Below, piece by piece: positions 1 through 6,770 of a DNA stretch of 11,884 bases (the stretch's first letter is position 1; the number at the start of each line of letters is the position of its first letter). Source of the stretch: Pseudomonadota bacterium (GTDB lineage Bacteria > Pseudomonadota > Gammaproteobacteria > Burkholderiales > Burkholderiaceae); the NCBI GenBank assembly GCA_021783435.1, contig JAJXUC010000125.1, positions 1-11,884 of the forward strand, in the 5' to 3' direction. A program made the position numbers and the translations under genes. The notes under the pieces were generated by a model. The model worked only from the letters and a program-made list of their open reading frames with translations. It was not told the DNA's origin and ran no database searches.

Positions 1-337
1 TGCGCACGCCCGAAGGCTGCTTGTCGAGCAGGTAATGGAAGTCCTCGGTCCGCACCACGATGCTCTGCACATGGCTGGTCTTGGCGAACAGGCCGTCGCG
101 CTTGCGCACGACATCCACCTGCCCCGGCAGGTCGCCCTCCAGGCGTGCGGCCAATCCCTCGACGAAAGCCTGGATGTCGGCCGTGGAGCGACGGATCCAG
201 GCGGCTTGCAGATCGATCTTGCTGGCGTCGTTCGCCCCGGGGTTATTCGGATTTGCGGTATCGGTCATGGACTGGTGCAGTGGTTGAGCTTTGCGGGATG
301 GGGATTCGTTGGGTGAAGCAGCGGCGGCGGGAGCCAT
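1..337 (-). CDS. Uncharacterised protein, N-terminal part (3' end off the window)
   Basis: An open minus-strand frame of at least 112 codons runs off the left edge, so only the N-terminus is visible. I chose the ATG at 337-335 because it shares one base with the stop of the large ligase gene upstream (TGATG), a common coupling arrangement. An in-frame ATG at 268-266 is the alternative and would remove a low-complexity Ala/Pro/Ser-rich lead. Neither start has a clear Shine-Dalgarno sequence. From about residue 40 the protein looks folded: an amphipathic stretch (KIDLQAAWIRR, then FVEGLAARLEG), followed by a charged part containing VVRKRDGLFAKTSH and a strand-like QSIVVRTEDFHYLLDK. No signal peptide or membrane segment is seen. 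I do not recognise the family. The overlap suggests co-expression with, and possibly a helper role for, the acyl-activating fusion protein; that is inference. Confidence 0.65.
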   Translation of the reverse strand, partial: MAPAAAASPNESPSRKAQPLHQSMTDTANPNNPGANDASKIDLQAAWIRRSTADIQAFVEGLAARLEGDLPGQVDVVRKRDGLFAKTSHVQSIVVRTEDFHYLLDKQPSGVR

Positions 338-3189
338 CACGGGGTTGCGCCGACGGCAGCGCCCTCCCCGTTCTCGCCCAGGCGCTGCGCCATCGCCGCG
401 CGCGCCGCGTCGCGCAGCGCCACGGCAGCGGCGAAGGGTTCGAGCGGGCTATCGGCGGCGCGCATCGGCGCGTCGAAGTCGAGCTGGACGGGGTGGCGAT
501 GCGGCAGGCGCTCGCCATCGCCCAGCACCTCGCGGGTGCCTCGCAGCGTGGCGGGAACCACGGCGATGCGCGCCCGCACCGCGCTCTCAAAAGGGCCGAG
601 GTGAAAACCGAGCAGGCCCGGCTCGGGCCGGAACGTCCCTTCCGGAAACACGCACAGCGACATGCCCTGCGTAGCCAGTTCGGTCAGGCGGCGGGCATCG
701 GCCACGCTGCGTTGCGCGTCGAAGCGCTCGACGAACACGGTGCCAAGCCTCTGCAAAAACAGGCGTACCGCCGGGTTGCGCAGCAGCTCGCGTTTGGCGA
801 CGAAGCGGTGCGGCGCCGGCAGCGCCGCCAGCAGCATCAGCGCATCGAGGTCGCTGGCATGGTTGGCGACGACGACATGCGCTTGCAGCGGCACGGCCTC
901 GAGCCCGTGCACGCGCAGCGTCAGCCCGGTGCCGCGCAGCAGCAGGCGTGCCGCGGCGCGCGCCCGCGCCCAGGCGCGCGCCGCGTCGGGCGCCAGCACC
1001 ACGGCCAGCCAGGCCGGTGGCGCCAGCAGCGCGAACACCAGCCAGAACCACGCGGCGTAGGCGATATGGCCGGCCTGCGCGGCGGCTTGGCGGCACCACA
1101 GCGCCGCGACGTTCCAGCCCAGGCCGGCGAACTGCCGCCATACCGGGCGCGCATGGGCGCCGATCCCGCCACGCTCGAACAGCTCGCGCGTGGCGGCGCG
1201 GCGCAGTTTGCCGCTGGAGGTTTTGCGCACGGTATGCGGCGGCGCCAGCACCACGGTGTCGGCCGGTTCGCCCAGCACTTCGACGACGCGTTGCTGCACC
1301 GCCTCGCGCAGCCGCGCGCGTGCCTGCGGACCGCTCTCGCGGGTTTCGGCCAGCAGCACCAGGCGCTCGGTGCCGCTGATGGGGTCGGCGCTGCCGAAGG
1401 CCACCACGCAGCCCTTGCGCACGCCCGGCAGCTCGCCCACGGCCTGTTCGATCTCGTGGGGGTAGAGGTTGCGGCCACCGCGGATGATGATGTCTTTCAC
1501 CCGCCCGGTGATGTAGATCTCGCCCTCGGCGCGGTAAGCGCGATCGCCACTGTCGAGCCAGCCGTCGCGCATCAGCTTGCGGGTCTCGTCAGGCCCGCGA
1601 TAGTAGCCGCCAGTGGCCGACGGCCCCTGGAATTCCAGCCGGCCTTCGACGCGGTCGGGCACCTCGACGCCGGCGGCGTCCACCAGGCGCACGCGGTGAC
1701 CGGGGAGCGGATGGCCGCAGGCGACGAAGCGCAAGGCATGCGGGTCGTGGTAGACGGCGGGCTGGGCGCGGTGCTCGCGCTCGAACACGGCACGGTCGAC
1801 GAAGTCCACCAGCGGCATGTGCTCCGGCCTTGAAATCAGCAGCGCCACGGTGGACTCGGCCAGGCCGTACACCGGGGTCATGGCCTGCGGCCGCAGGCCA
1901 TGCGCGGCGAAGCGGTCGGCAAAGCGGGTGACGGTTTCCGGGCTCACGGGCTCGGCGCCGTTGGCGGCGACGCGCAGGCTGCTCAGATCGAGCCCGTCGA
2001 TGTCCTGCGCGCGCACATGGCGCAGGCACAGTTCGTAGGCGAAATTGGGCGCCGCGGTGTGGGTGCCGTGGTGGCGGTGGATGGCCCACAGCCAGTCCTG
2101 CGGGCGCAGCAGAAACGCCAGCGGCGACATCACCACCAGGCGGTTGCCGGTGTACAGGCTGCACAGCCAGGCGCCGATCAGACCCATGTCGTGGTAGAGC
2201 GGCAGCCAGCTGACGAACACGTCGTCGGCGGTGAGTTGCAGCACGTCGCCGATGGCGCGGATATTCGCCAGCAGATTGGCGTGGGTCAGCGCCACGCCTT
2301 TCGGGTCGCCGGTGCTGCCGGAGGTGTACTGGATGAAGGCGATGTCACCCGCCGACACCGGCACCGGCTGCCACGCCGGCAGGCTCTGCGTCGCCTGCTG
2401 CGGCGTGATGACCTGGCGCAGGCCGGGAACCAGGGCCTTGAGCACATGCGCCACGTGCATCGCCTCGGCCACCGTGATCAACACCTGGGTGCGGGCATTG
2501 GCCAGAATGCGGGCATGGCGCCGCACATGGTCTTCGATTTGCGACAGGCGCGTGGGCGGATAAATCGGCACCGGCACCGCTCCGGCCAGCAGGATGCCCA
2601 AATAGCTGAAAAAATAATCGGCGCAGGTCGGCAGCATGATGGCCACGGTCTGCTGCGGCGCCACTCCCAACTGCTGCAGCCGCGCGGCGACCATGCGGGC
2701 ACCACGCAGCAGCTCGGCATAGGTGAACGGGGTTTCCCCGGTGTCGGACAACAGCACCAGTTGGATGCGATCGGGATGGCGCTGGACATGCCAGTCCAGC
2801 ATCTCGAGCAGGGTCGTGGCGCGGAGCGGGCGGTCGGCGCACTCCTGCGTTGCCGCGTGCGATACCGAGGTGGCCAGCACCTGGGGCGCAGCGTTGGGGA
2901 TCGACTGCAAGGCAGCCAGCACATCACGCGGGGTTTGCGCCTGGGCGAGCAGCGCCTCGGGCAGACGCCGGCCGAACGCACGCTCGACGCGCATCAACAA
3001 CTCCACCCGCGCCAGGCTGTCGAAGCCCAGGTCGCGGTCGAGCGCCGTGTCGAGGTTCACCGCCACCGGTTTCGCCGACTGCCGGTTCAATTCCAGATAG
3101 GTTTCGCGCACCAGGCCCAGCAGTCTGGCTGACATGTCCTCGCCACTGGCTGTCGACAAGAACCAGGCAGGCGTCAGCGTGTGGTTCAT
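337..3189 (-). CDS. ACP - fatty-acyl-AMP ligase - PlsC-type acyltransferase fusion protein
   Basis: A protein of about 950 residues with three domains in order. Residues ~18-95 are an acyl/peptidyl carrier domain with the phosphopantetheine serine in DLGFDSLARVELL (about Ser58). Residues ~120-675 are an ANL adenylating domain: YTSGSTGDPKG is the P-loop-like motif (~288-298), LPLYHDMGLIGAW is typical of fatty-acyl-AMP ligases, YGLAEST and DSGDR follow, and TSSGKLRR carries the late catalytic lysine. Residues ~750-925 are a PlsC/LPLAT acyltransferase with the HX4D motif in NHASDLD and the FPEGTFR block. A hydrophobic stretch at ~710-735 could anchor it to the inner membrane. The predicted chemistry is activation of a fatty acid as acyl-AMP, loading onto the fused carrier and transfer to an acceptor. 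Substrate and acceptor are unknown. ATG 3189 is placed six bases after a GGGGAG ribosome site; ATG 3195 is the alternative. The stop overlaps the next gene by one base. Confidence 0.93.
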   Translation of the reverse strand: MNHTLTPAWFLSTASGEDMSARLLGLVRETYLELNRQSAKPVAVNLDTALDRDLGFDSLARVELLMRVERAFGRRLPEALLAQAQTPRDVLAALQSIPNAAPQVLATSVSHAATQECADRPLRATTLLEMLDWHVQRHPDRIQLVLLSDTGETPFTYAELLRGARMVAARLQQLGVAPQQTVAIMLPTCADYFFSYLGILLAGAVPVPIYPPTRLSQIEDHVRRHARILANARTQVLITVAEAMHVAHVLKALVPGLRQVITPQQATQSLPAWQPVPVSAGDIAFIQYTSGSTGDPKGVALTHANLLANIRAIGDVLQLTADDVFVSWLPLYHDMGLIGAWLCSLYTGNRLVVMSPLAFLLRPQDWLWAIHRHHGTHTAAPNFAYELCLRHVRAQDIDGLDLSSLRVAANGAEPVSPETVTRFADRFAAHGLRPQAMTPVYGLAESTVALLISRPEHMPLVDFVDRAVFEREHRAQPAVYHDPHALRFVACGHPLPGHRVRLVDAAGVEVPDRVEGRLEFQGPSATGGYYRGPDETRKLMRDGWLDSGDRAYRAEGEIYITGRVKDIIIRGGRNLYPHEIEQAVGELPGVRKGCVVAFGSADPISGTERLVLLAETRESGPQARARLREAVQQRVVEVLGEPADTVVLAPPHTVRKTSSGKLRRAATRELFERGGIGAHARPVWRQFAGLGWNVAALWCRQAAAQAGHIAYAAWFWLVFALLAPPAWLAVVLAPDAARAWARARAAARLLLRGTGLTLRVHGLEAVPLQAHVVVANHASDLDALMLLAALPAPHRFVAKRELLRNPAVRLFLQRLGTVFVERFDAQRSVADARRLTELATQGMSLCVFPEGTFRPEPGLLGFHLGPFESAVRARIAVVPATLRGTREVLGDGERLPHRHPVQLDFDAPMRAADSPLEPFAAAVALRDAARAAMAQRLGENGEGAAVGATP

Positions 3190-3387
3190 GGCCATCTCCC
3201 CTCAAATCGCTCCGGCACTGCTGCGCAGGAACACAAACACGCACCCGCCGATCCCATTTCGGCAGCGTCTAATGAACTGTGATCAAAACTCGGGGAAAAA
3301 GTGCGGTGGGGTCGCAGACCTTAAGTCTGGCGAAAGCATGCAACTCTGCTGGGCGGGAGCTGTCGGCCCGCTTGGACGCGAGTGGGT

Positions 3388-4209
3388 TCAGGACATCGGC
3401 CGCGCAACGGGAGCGGCATCGGGCTGCGCCTGTGGTGCATAGCGTTGGTACAGAACTTTCGCAGCCTGCAGCATTTGCGCCCGCGGCAACTCGCCGGTGA
3501 GGGCGTAGCCCCAGTCACGGTCTACCCAGTAGAAGGTGGTGGTACCGTCGTGGTCAACGATGCGAAAGCCGGTCTCGGCCGTGGGCTTGGCCATGGCGCG
3601 CAGGAAGACGGTGATGCGCTTGCCCCGCGCATCCTGGTACATGAGTTGGGCTGCGGGTTTGTCGGGCATACCGGGCAGCAGACGCCCACCCATCAGCACC
3701 AGTCCGCCAGGCAAGGCGTCGGGCGCGACGATGGGGCGTTTGAGCCGGCGTGACAGCCAAGTGGTGAGGTCGCTGCCGTTGCGCACTTCGACCGGGCGGC
3801 GCGGGTCGGGGGTGTAGACGGCGTAGGCGAGTTCGGCCTGCCGCACGAAGTGCATGGCGCCTTCGTCCTGCGCCTGCGCCATCACGGCATGCGGCTGCGG
3901 CATGAAGCTGCGCGTGGCCAGGCCGCCGGCCAACGCGCCCACACCCAGCCACAGCGCCACCGAAGCGGCCTGCGCCCAATGCCGCGCCGGCGGCGCCGGG
4001 CGCAACAGCAGGCGCGCGGGCACGGGTTCGTCCAGCAGCGGGTCGAGCGCATCGCGCAAGGCCTGGCGTTGCGCCTGCAGCGCGGCGACCTCGGCAGCGA
4101 GCGCGGGGTCTTGCGCGCACCACTGCTCGACTTCGGCGCTGTGTGCCGATGCGAGCTGGCCATCGACATAAGCCATGAGGGTGACGCGGTCGGGGCGCGG
4201 TGCGCTCAT
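3388..4209 (-). CDS. Anti-sigma factor, single-pass membrane protein
   Basis: A 273-residue protein of the transmembrane anti-sigma regulator type. Residues ~1-60 form a cytoplasmic, largely helical sigma-binding part (LMAYVDGQLASAHSAEVEQW, then Ala/Gln-rich helices). Residues ~81-101 are the membrane segment (ASVALWLGVGALAGGLATRSF). The remaining ~170 residues should be periplasmic and form a sensor domain of unknown ligand. The zinc-type HxxxCxxC motif of ZAS anti-sigma factors is absent; the one N-terminal cysteine (Cys31) is unpaired. Its ATG overlaps the stop of the sigma gene (ATGA), and an AAGGAG ribosome site lies just upstream, so the start is firm. Partner, membrane topology and position directly behind an ECF sigma gene all fit sequestration of that sigma factor. 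The specific signal cannot be read from the sequence. Confidence 0.88.
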   Translation of the reverse strand: MSAPRPDRVTLMAYVDGQLASAHSAEVEQWCAQDPALAAEVAALQAQRQALRDALDPLLDEPVPARLLLRPAPPARHWAQAASVALWLGVGALAGGLATRSFMPQPHAVMAQAQDEGAMHFVRQAELAYAVYTPDPRRPVEVRNGSDLTTWLSRRLKRPIVAPDALPGGLVLMGGRLLPGMPDKPAAQLMYQDARGKRITVFLRAMAKPTAETGFRIVDHDGTTTFYWVDRDWGYALTGELPRAQMLQAAKVLYQRYAPQAQPDAAPVARPMS

Positions 4210-4751
4210 CCCAAACTCCTTTGTCCTTCGATCACGCGCAGCGGTGGCCGCGCGGCGGATGCCTCGCCGTCGGTGAGCACGCGCAACTGACTGCGCGCGC
4301 GCGACAGACGTGACATGATGGTGCCGATCGGGACACCCAGGGCGCGCGCGGCGTCGCCGTAGCTCAAGTCCTCCACCGCGACCAGCAGCAGCACCTCCCG
4401 CAGAGGCACCGAAAGCTGTTGCAAAGCGGCGATCATGTCCAGCGCCTGCAGGCGAAATTCCTGGGTGGCGGCCTGGGTGGGATGCAATGCCTCGGGCAGA
4501 TCGTCCAGCGCTTGAGGTGCGCCCATGCTGCCGCGTACCGCACATTGGTCGACGAAGAGGTTGTGCATGATGGAAAACAACCAGGGCCGCACACTGCCGG
4601 CCCCGCGCCAGGACAGCCATTTGCTGAAGGCACGCTCCAGCGTGTCCTGCACCAGGTCGTCCGCATCGGCCACGCGGCCGCCATGCAGCACCCGGGCATA
4701 GCGCCGCAGGTGCGGAATCTGCTCGATCAGCAGGCGGTGACGGTCAAGCAT
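4206..4751 (-). CDS. ECF-family RNA polymerase sigma factor
   Basis: A 181-residue sigma factor with only regions 2 and 4, as in the extracytoplasmic function group. Region 2 spans about residues 9-74 with the core-binding DADDLVQDTLERAF and the promoter-melting part around RPWLFSIMHNLFVDQ. Region 4 spans about 101-157 with the helix-turn-helix LSYGDAARALGVPIGTIMSRLSRARSQL. A short Arg/Pro-rich tail of about 25 residues follows. There is no C-terminal NTF2/SnoaL extension of the ECF41 kind. ATG 4751 is preferred; an in-frame GTG at 4763 would add four residues, and neither has a good ribosome site, which suggests coupling to the upstream gene 26 bases away. The stop overlaps the anti-sigma start. 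It probably directs transcription of its own operon; other targets are unknown. Confidence 0.93.
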   Translation of the reverse strand: MLDRHRLLIEQIPHLRRYARVLHGGRVADADDLVQDTLERAFSKWLSWRGAGSVRPWLFSIMHNLFVDQCAVRGSMGAPQALDDLPEALHPTQAATQEFRLQALDMIAALQQLSVPLREVLLLVAVEDLSYGDAARALGVPIGTIMSRLSRARSQLRVLTDGEASAARPPLRVIEGQRSLG

Positions 4752-4777
4752 CGGCGGGGGCACGCGGCGCGTGGGGA

Positions 4778-5245
4778 TCAGTACCCCGCCGGCTTCGCGG
4801 CGAGCTTGGGGTCGATTTGCCAGATTTCATCGACCAGCTTGCCGTCACGGTACGTGAGCACATAGCGCACCGGCACGGTGGCCTTGCCCTTGAACACCAC
4901 GTCGGCGGTCACCGTGGCGCCTTTGGGATTGGCGGCTTCCTGCAGATGGTCGATATCGGCCTTCAGCGGGCCGTTGGCCTTGGTGAACTTGGTCCAGGCT
5001 TGCTGGATGTCGGCCATCGACGCATAGCGCCCGTCGAGCGGGCCGCCCACCCATTCGAGCAGCGCATGGGGGCCGTAGCCGGCGATGATGGCGTCGACAT
5101 GGCCGGAGGCAATCGCCTCGACATGGGCTTTGGCGGCCTCGGTCGGGGTTTCGGCCCAGGCCGTGCTGGCGGCGAAAGCCGCGGTGAACGCCAAGGCGAC
5201 AGCGGCAAGGTGTGGGGTGCGGCGGCAGGCTTGCAGGATGGTCAT
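4778..5245 (-). CDS. Exported NTF2/SnoaL-like protein
   Basis: A 155-residue protein. Residues 1-31 are a good Sec signal peptide: basic start, hydrophobic AAVALAFTAAFAAS, cleavage expected after TAWA. The mature ~124 residues look like the SnoaL/NTF2-like fold: an opening helix (TEAAKAHVEAIASGHVDAIIAGY), a glycine-rich turn (EWVGGPLDGRYASMADIQQAWTKF) and a C-terminal sheet (VPVRYVLTYRDGKLVDEIWQID). No catalytic set can be assigned, so it may bind a small ligand rather than act as an enzyme. GGAG lies eight bases before the ATG. It is the first gene of the unit containing the ECF sigma and anti-sigma genes. A role in sensing or responding to the envelope signal is inferred from position only. 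The family call rests on fold-like pattern and is moderate. Confidence 0.8.
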   Translation of the reverse strand: MTILQACRRTPHLAAVALAFTAAFAASTAWAETPTEAAKAHVEAIASGHVDAIIAGYGPHALLEWVGGPLDGRYASMADIQQAWTKFTKANGPLKADIDHLQEAANPKGATVTADVVFKGKATVPVRYVLTYRDGKLVDEIWQIDPKLAAKPAGY

Positions 5246-5274
5246 CGGTCACTCCAAGAGGGTTGCGAATACCT

Positions 5275-5305
5275 GCATGGACGGCAGGCGCAGCGGTTTA
5301 TTCCC
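5275..5305 (-). promoter_or_regulatory. Candidate ECF-type promoter of the sigma operon
   Basis: Read on the minus strand, GGAATAAA (5304-5297) lies upstream of CGTCCATG (5283-5276), 13 bases apart. The first starts with the GGAA core common in ECF -35 elements, and the second has the CGTC type of -10 core. The pair sits about 30 bases before the ATG of the NTF2-like gene, where an autoregulated ECF promoter is expected. The call rests on motif shape and position only; a single copy cannot establish it. Confidence 0.4.
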
Positions 5306-5330
5306 GGAACCCATCCAAAAGACCAAGCCC

Positions 5331-5861
5331 TCAATCGGTCGGCAAGTTCGGCACGTCCAGTGCGTCGAGAAAACCAAAACGGGTGAAGTCGCTCATGCGC
5401 ATGGGGTAGAGCTTGCCGATGAGGTGGTCGCACTCATGCTGCACCACGCGCGCATGAAAACCATGCACCGTGCGGTCGATGGGCCGGCCATGCTGATCGA
5501 AGCCGGTGTAACGGATGCTGGCGTGGCGCGGCACGACGCCGCGCAGCCCCGGCACCGACAGGCAACCCTCCCAGCCCTCTTCCTGCGCATCCGACAAGGG
5601 TGTGATGCTGGGATTGCACAGCACCGTGAACGGCACTTCGGGCGCGTCCGGGTAGCGCACGTTGTGGGTGAAACCGAAGATCACCACGGCCAGATCGACC
5701 CCGATTTGCGGCGCGGCAAGACCGGCGCCATCGGCCGCCTGCATCGTGTCGATCAAGTCCACGACCAGCGCGTGCAACTCCGGCGTGTCGAACGCCGGCA
5801 CGGGCGGCGCCACGCGCAGCAGGCGCGCGTCGCCCATTTTCAAAATGTCTCGAACAGCCAT
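5331..5861 (-). CDS. def: Peptide deformylase
   Basis: A 176-residue peptide deformylase, which removes the N-formyl group from new proteins in the cytoplasm using a bound metal ion. All three family motifs are intact: [10 protein letters not shown] (residues 45-54), EGCLSVPG (98-105, metal ligand Cys100) and [12 protein letters not shown] (141-152, ligands His142 and His146, catalytic Glu143). The length is normal. I chose ATG 5861 because an AGGAGG ribosome site lies six bases upstream; the in-frame GTG at 5867 would abut that site. It is not next to fmt, which is often the def partner, so it may be a second copy or simply a relocated one. It is 85 bases upstream of the sigma operon on the same strand. 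I see no clear terminator between them, so read-through is possible. Confidence 0.97.
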   Translation of the reverse strand: MAVRDILKMGDARLLRVAPPVPAFDTPELHALVVDLIDTMQAADGAGLAAPQIGVDLAVVIFGFTHNVRYPDAPEVPFTVLCNPSITPLSDAQEEGWEGCLSVPGLRGVVPRHASIRYTGFDQHGRPIDRTVHGFHARVVQHECDHLIGKLYPMRMSDFTRFGFLDALDVPNLPTD

Positions 5862-5940
5862 GGCCACCCTCCTCGATCGATCCTCGGCATCAGCTTGAGC
5901 GCAAACAAGGCGTTGGGTCCCGAAGCTGGATCAACACAGG

Positions 5941-6603
5941 TCAGGCAGGCATCTGCGACAGCACGGCCATCAGGTCGGCGAAGCGCTCGCCCTGGACCAT
6001 CACATGCCCGCGCAAAGCCTGCGCAGCGCGATCCCCATCACCGGCCCGGATGGCGTCGACGACAGCCTGATGCTCACTGTAGGACGCCTGCAGACGGCCT
6101 TTGACGCGAAGTTGCAGGCGCCGGTAGGGGCGCAAACGGCGATGCAGGGCCTGGGCCTGATCGCACAGGAAACCGCTGTGGCTACCGGCGTAGATCAGGT
6201 TGTGGAAATGCTCGTTCAGGTGGTAGTAACGGTCGGCATCCGCCGCGTTGCGTGCGGCCTCGCAGGCCGTATGAGCCGCCTCGAGCGCGAGCAGCTCGGC
6301 AGTCGACATGCGCCGTGCGGCATGCCGGCCGCACATGGCCTCGAGCTCGGCCATGACCTCGAACATCTCGATCAGTCGCTGTGGCGAGATCTGGGCCACG
6401 GTCGCGCCGCGTCGACGCCGGATGTCAACCATGCCGGCCGAGGCCAACTGCATCAAGGCCTCGCGAACCGGCGTGCGCGACACTCTGAAACGCTGCGTCA
6501 GCTCGGCTTCGTCCAGCGGCGCGCCGGGGGGAAGTTCACCCGTCGCGATGTTTTCTTCAATGGTTTCGCGCAGGCGATCAGCGAGGGAAATGCTCTTGTC
6601 CAT
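5941..6603 (-). CDS. GntR-family (FCD/FadR subgroup) regulator, likely of the mdc operon
   Basis: A 220-residue cytoplasmic transcription factor. Residues ~7-70 are the winged helix-turn-helix, with the recognition region at ~33-57 (EAELTQRFRVSRTPVREALMQLASAGMV) and the basic wing at 62-65 (RRRR). Residues ~78-205 are an all-helical FCD ligand domain with the expected metal/ligand-site histidines in YYHLNEHFHNLI and SEHQAVVDAI. It is transcribed away from mdcA across a 167-bp spacer that contains TGTAT/ATACA palindromes. The GntR regulator MdcY of Acinetobacter malonate decarboxylase is known to bind a palindrome built from such half-sites. This protein is therefore probably the malonate-responsive repressor of mdcABCDEG and perhaps of itself. 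Effector and sign of control are inferred. The start at ATG 6603 has no obvious ribosome site. Confidence 0.9.
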   Translation of the reverse strand: MDKSISLADRLRETIEENIATGELPPGAPLDEAELTQRFRVSRTPVREALMQLASAGMVDIRRRRGATVAQISPQRLIEMFEVMAELEAMCGRHAARRMSTAELLALEAAHTACEAARNAADADRYYHLNEHFHNLIYAGSHSGFLCDQAQALHRRLRPYRRLQLRVKGRLQASYSEHQAVVDAIRAGDGDRAAQALRGHVMVQGERFADLMAVLSQMPA

Positions 6604-6671
6604 GGGTTGGAATGCTAGCGGGATTGCCCATCATGACGGCAAGGCGCCGCCCGTTGTGTTCTGGAAAACCC

Positions 6672-6686
6672 TGTATTGCGGATACA
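6672..6686. promoter_or_regulatory. Inverted repeat TGTAT-N5-ATACA, candidate GntR operator A
   Basis: TGTAT (6672-6676) and ATACA (6682-6686) form a perfect 5-bp inverted repeat with a 5-base spacer. The half-sites match those of the MdcY target (ATTGTATACAAT) but are spread apart. The site lies about 85 bases before mdcA. Confidence 0.45.
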
Positions 6687-6701
6687 AGAATTCCAACAAA
6701 G

Positions 6702-6726
6702 AATACAAAACAGCCTTTTTTGTATT
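6702..6726. promoter_or_regulatory. Perfect 9-bp inverted repeat, candidate GntR operator B
   Basis: AATACAAAA (6702-6710) and TTTTGTATT (6718-6726) are exact reverse complements, separated by CAGCCTT. Each arm holds one TACAA/TTGTA half-site. Its ATACA core is 21 bases, two helical turns, from that of operator A, so proteins on both sites would lie on the same DNA face. An RNA hairpin is possible but would be AT-rich and weak, so an operator is more likely. Confidence 0.5.
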
Positions 6727-6770
6727 TTTACGGACCAGAACCTTTGGAACCCACCCCCGCATCCACCCCC

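Larger units (their letters stand above)
6604..6770. promoter_or_regulatory. Divergent control region between the GntR gene and mdcA
   Basis: This 167-bp spacer is clearly AT-richer in its middle (about 6660-6730) than the surrounding genes, as expected for a promoter region. It must carry the start signals for both the regulator gene and mdcA. I see no convincing sigma-70 pair; a weak option for mdcA is TTGCGG near 6677 with an AT-rich -10 around 6700. Two inverted repeats are listed separately. The last 40 bases before mdcA are C-rich with no clear Shine-Dalgarno sequence. Confidence 0.6.

Noticed and set aside
145..1833. Long plus-strand open frame (about 560 codons) rich in Arg, Gln, His and Ala
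   Set aside because: It lies opposite the ligase/acyltransferase gene, has no recognisable domains and has the biased composition typical of the antisense frame of GC-rich coding DNA.
1900..3132. Plus-strand open frame of about 410 codons
   Set aside because: It is also antisense to the ligase fusion, with repetitive Gln/Arg/His composition and no motif; the minus-strand frame explains the region fully.
3315..3329. Small inverted repeat CAGAC-N5-GTCTG in the spacer between the anti-sigma and ligase genes
   Set aside because: Arms are only 5 bp, there is no T-run for a terminator, and no regulator is known nearby; the 198-bp spacer (3190-3387) otherwise shows no clear promoter or terminator.
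4210..4620. N-terminal extension of the anti-sigma reading frame upstream of ATG 4209
   Set aside because: The frame is open, but it overlaps the sigma gene in another frame and has low-complexity composition. The ATG at 4209 has a good ribosome site and the usual ATGA junction.
6702..6726. The 9-bp palindrome as a transcription terminator or attenuator
   Set aside because: The stem is nearly all A-T pairs and the T-run is part of the stem, so a stable RNA hairpin is unlikely; operator use fits better.
6612..6770. Possible 53-residue N-terminal extension of MdcA from ATG 6612
   Set aside because: It would be translated through the AT-rich operator region and does not resemble the family N-terminus; MdcA of normal length starts at 6771.
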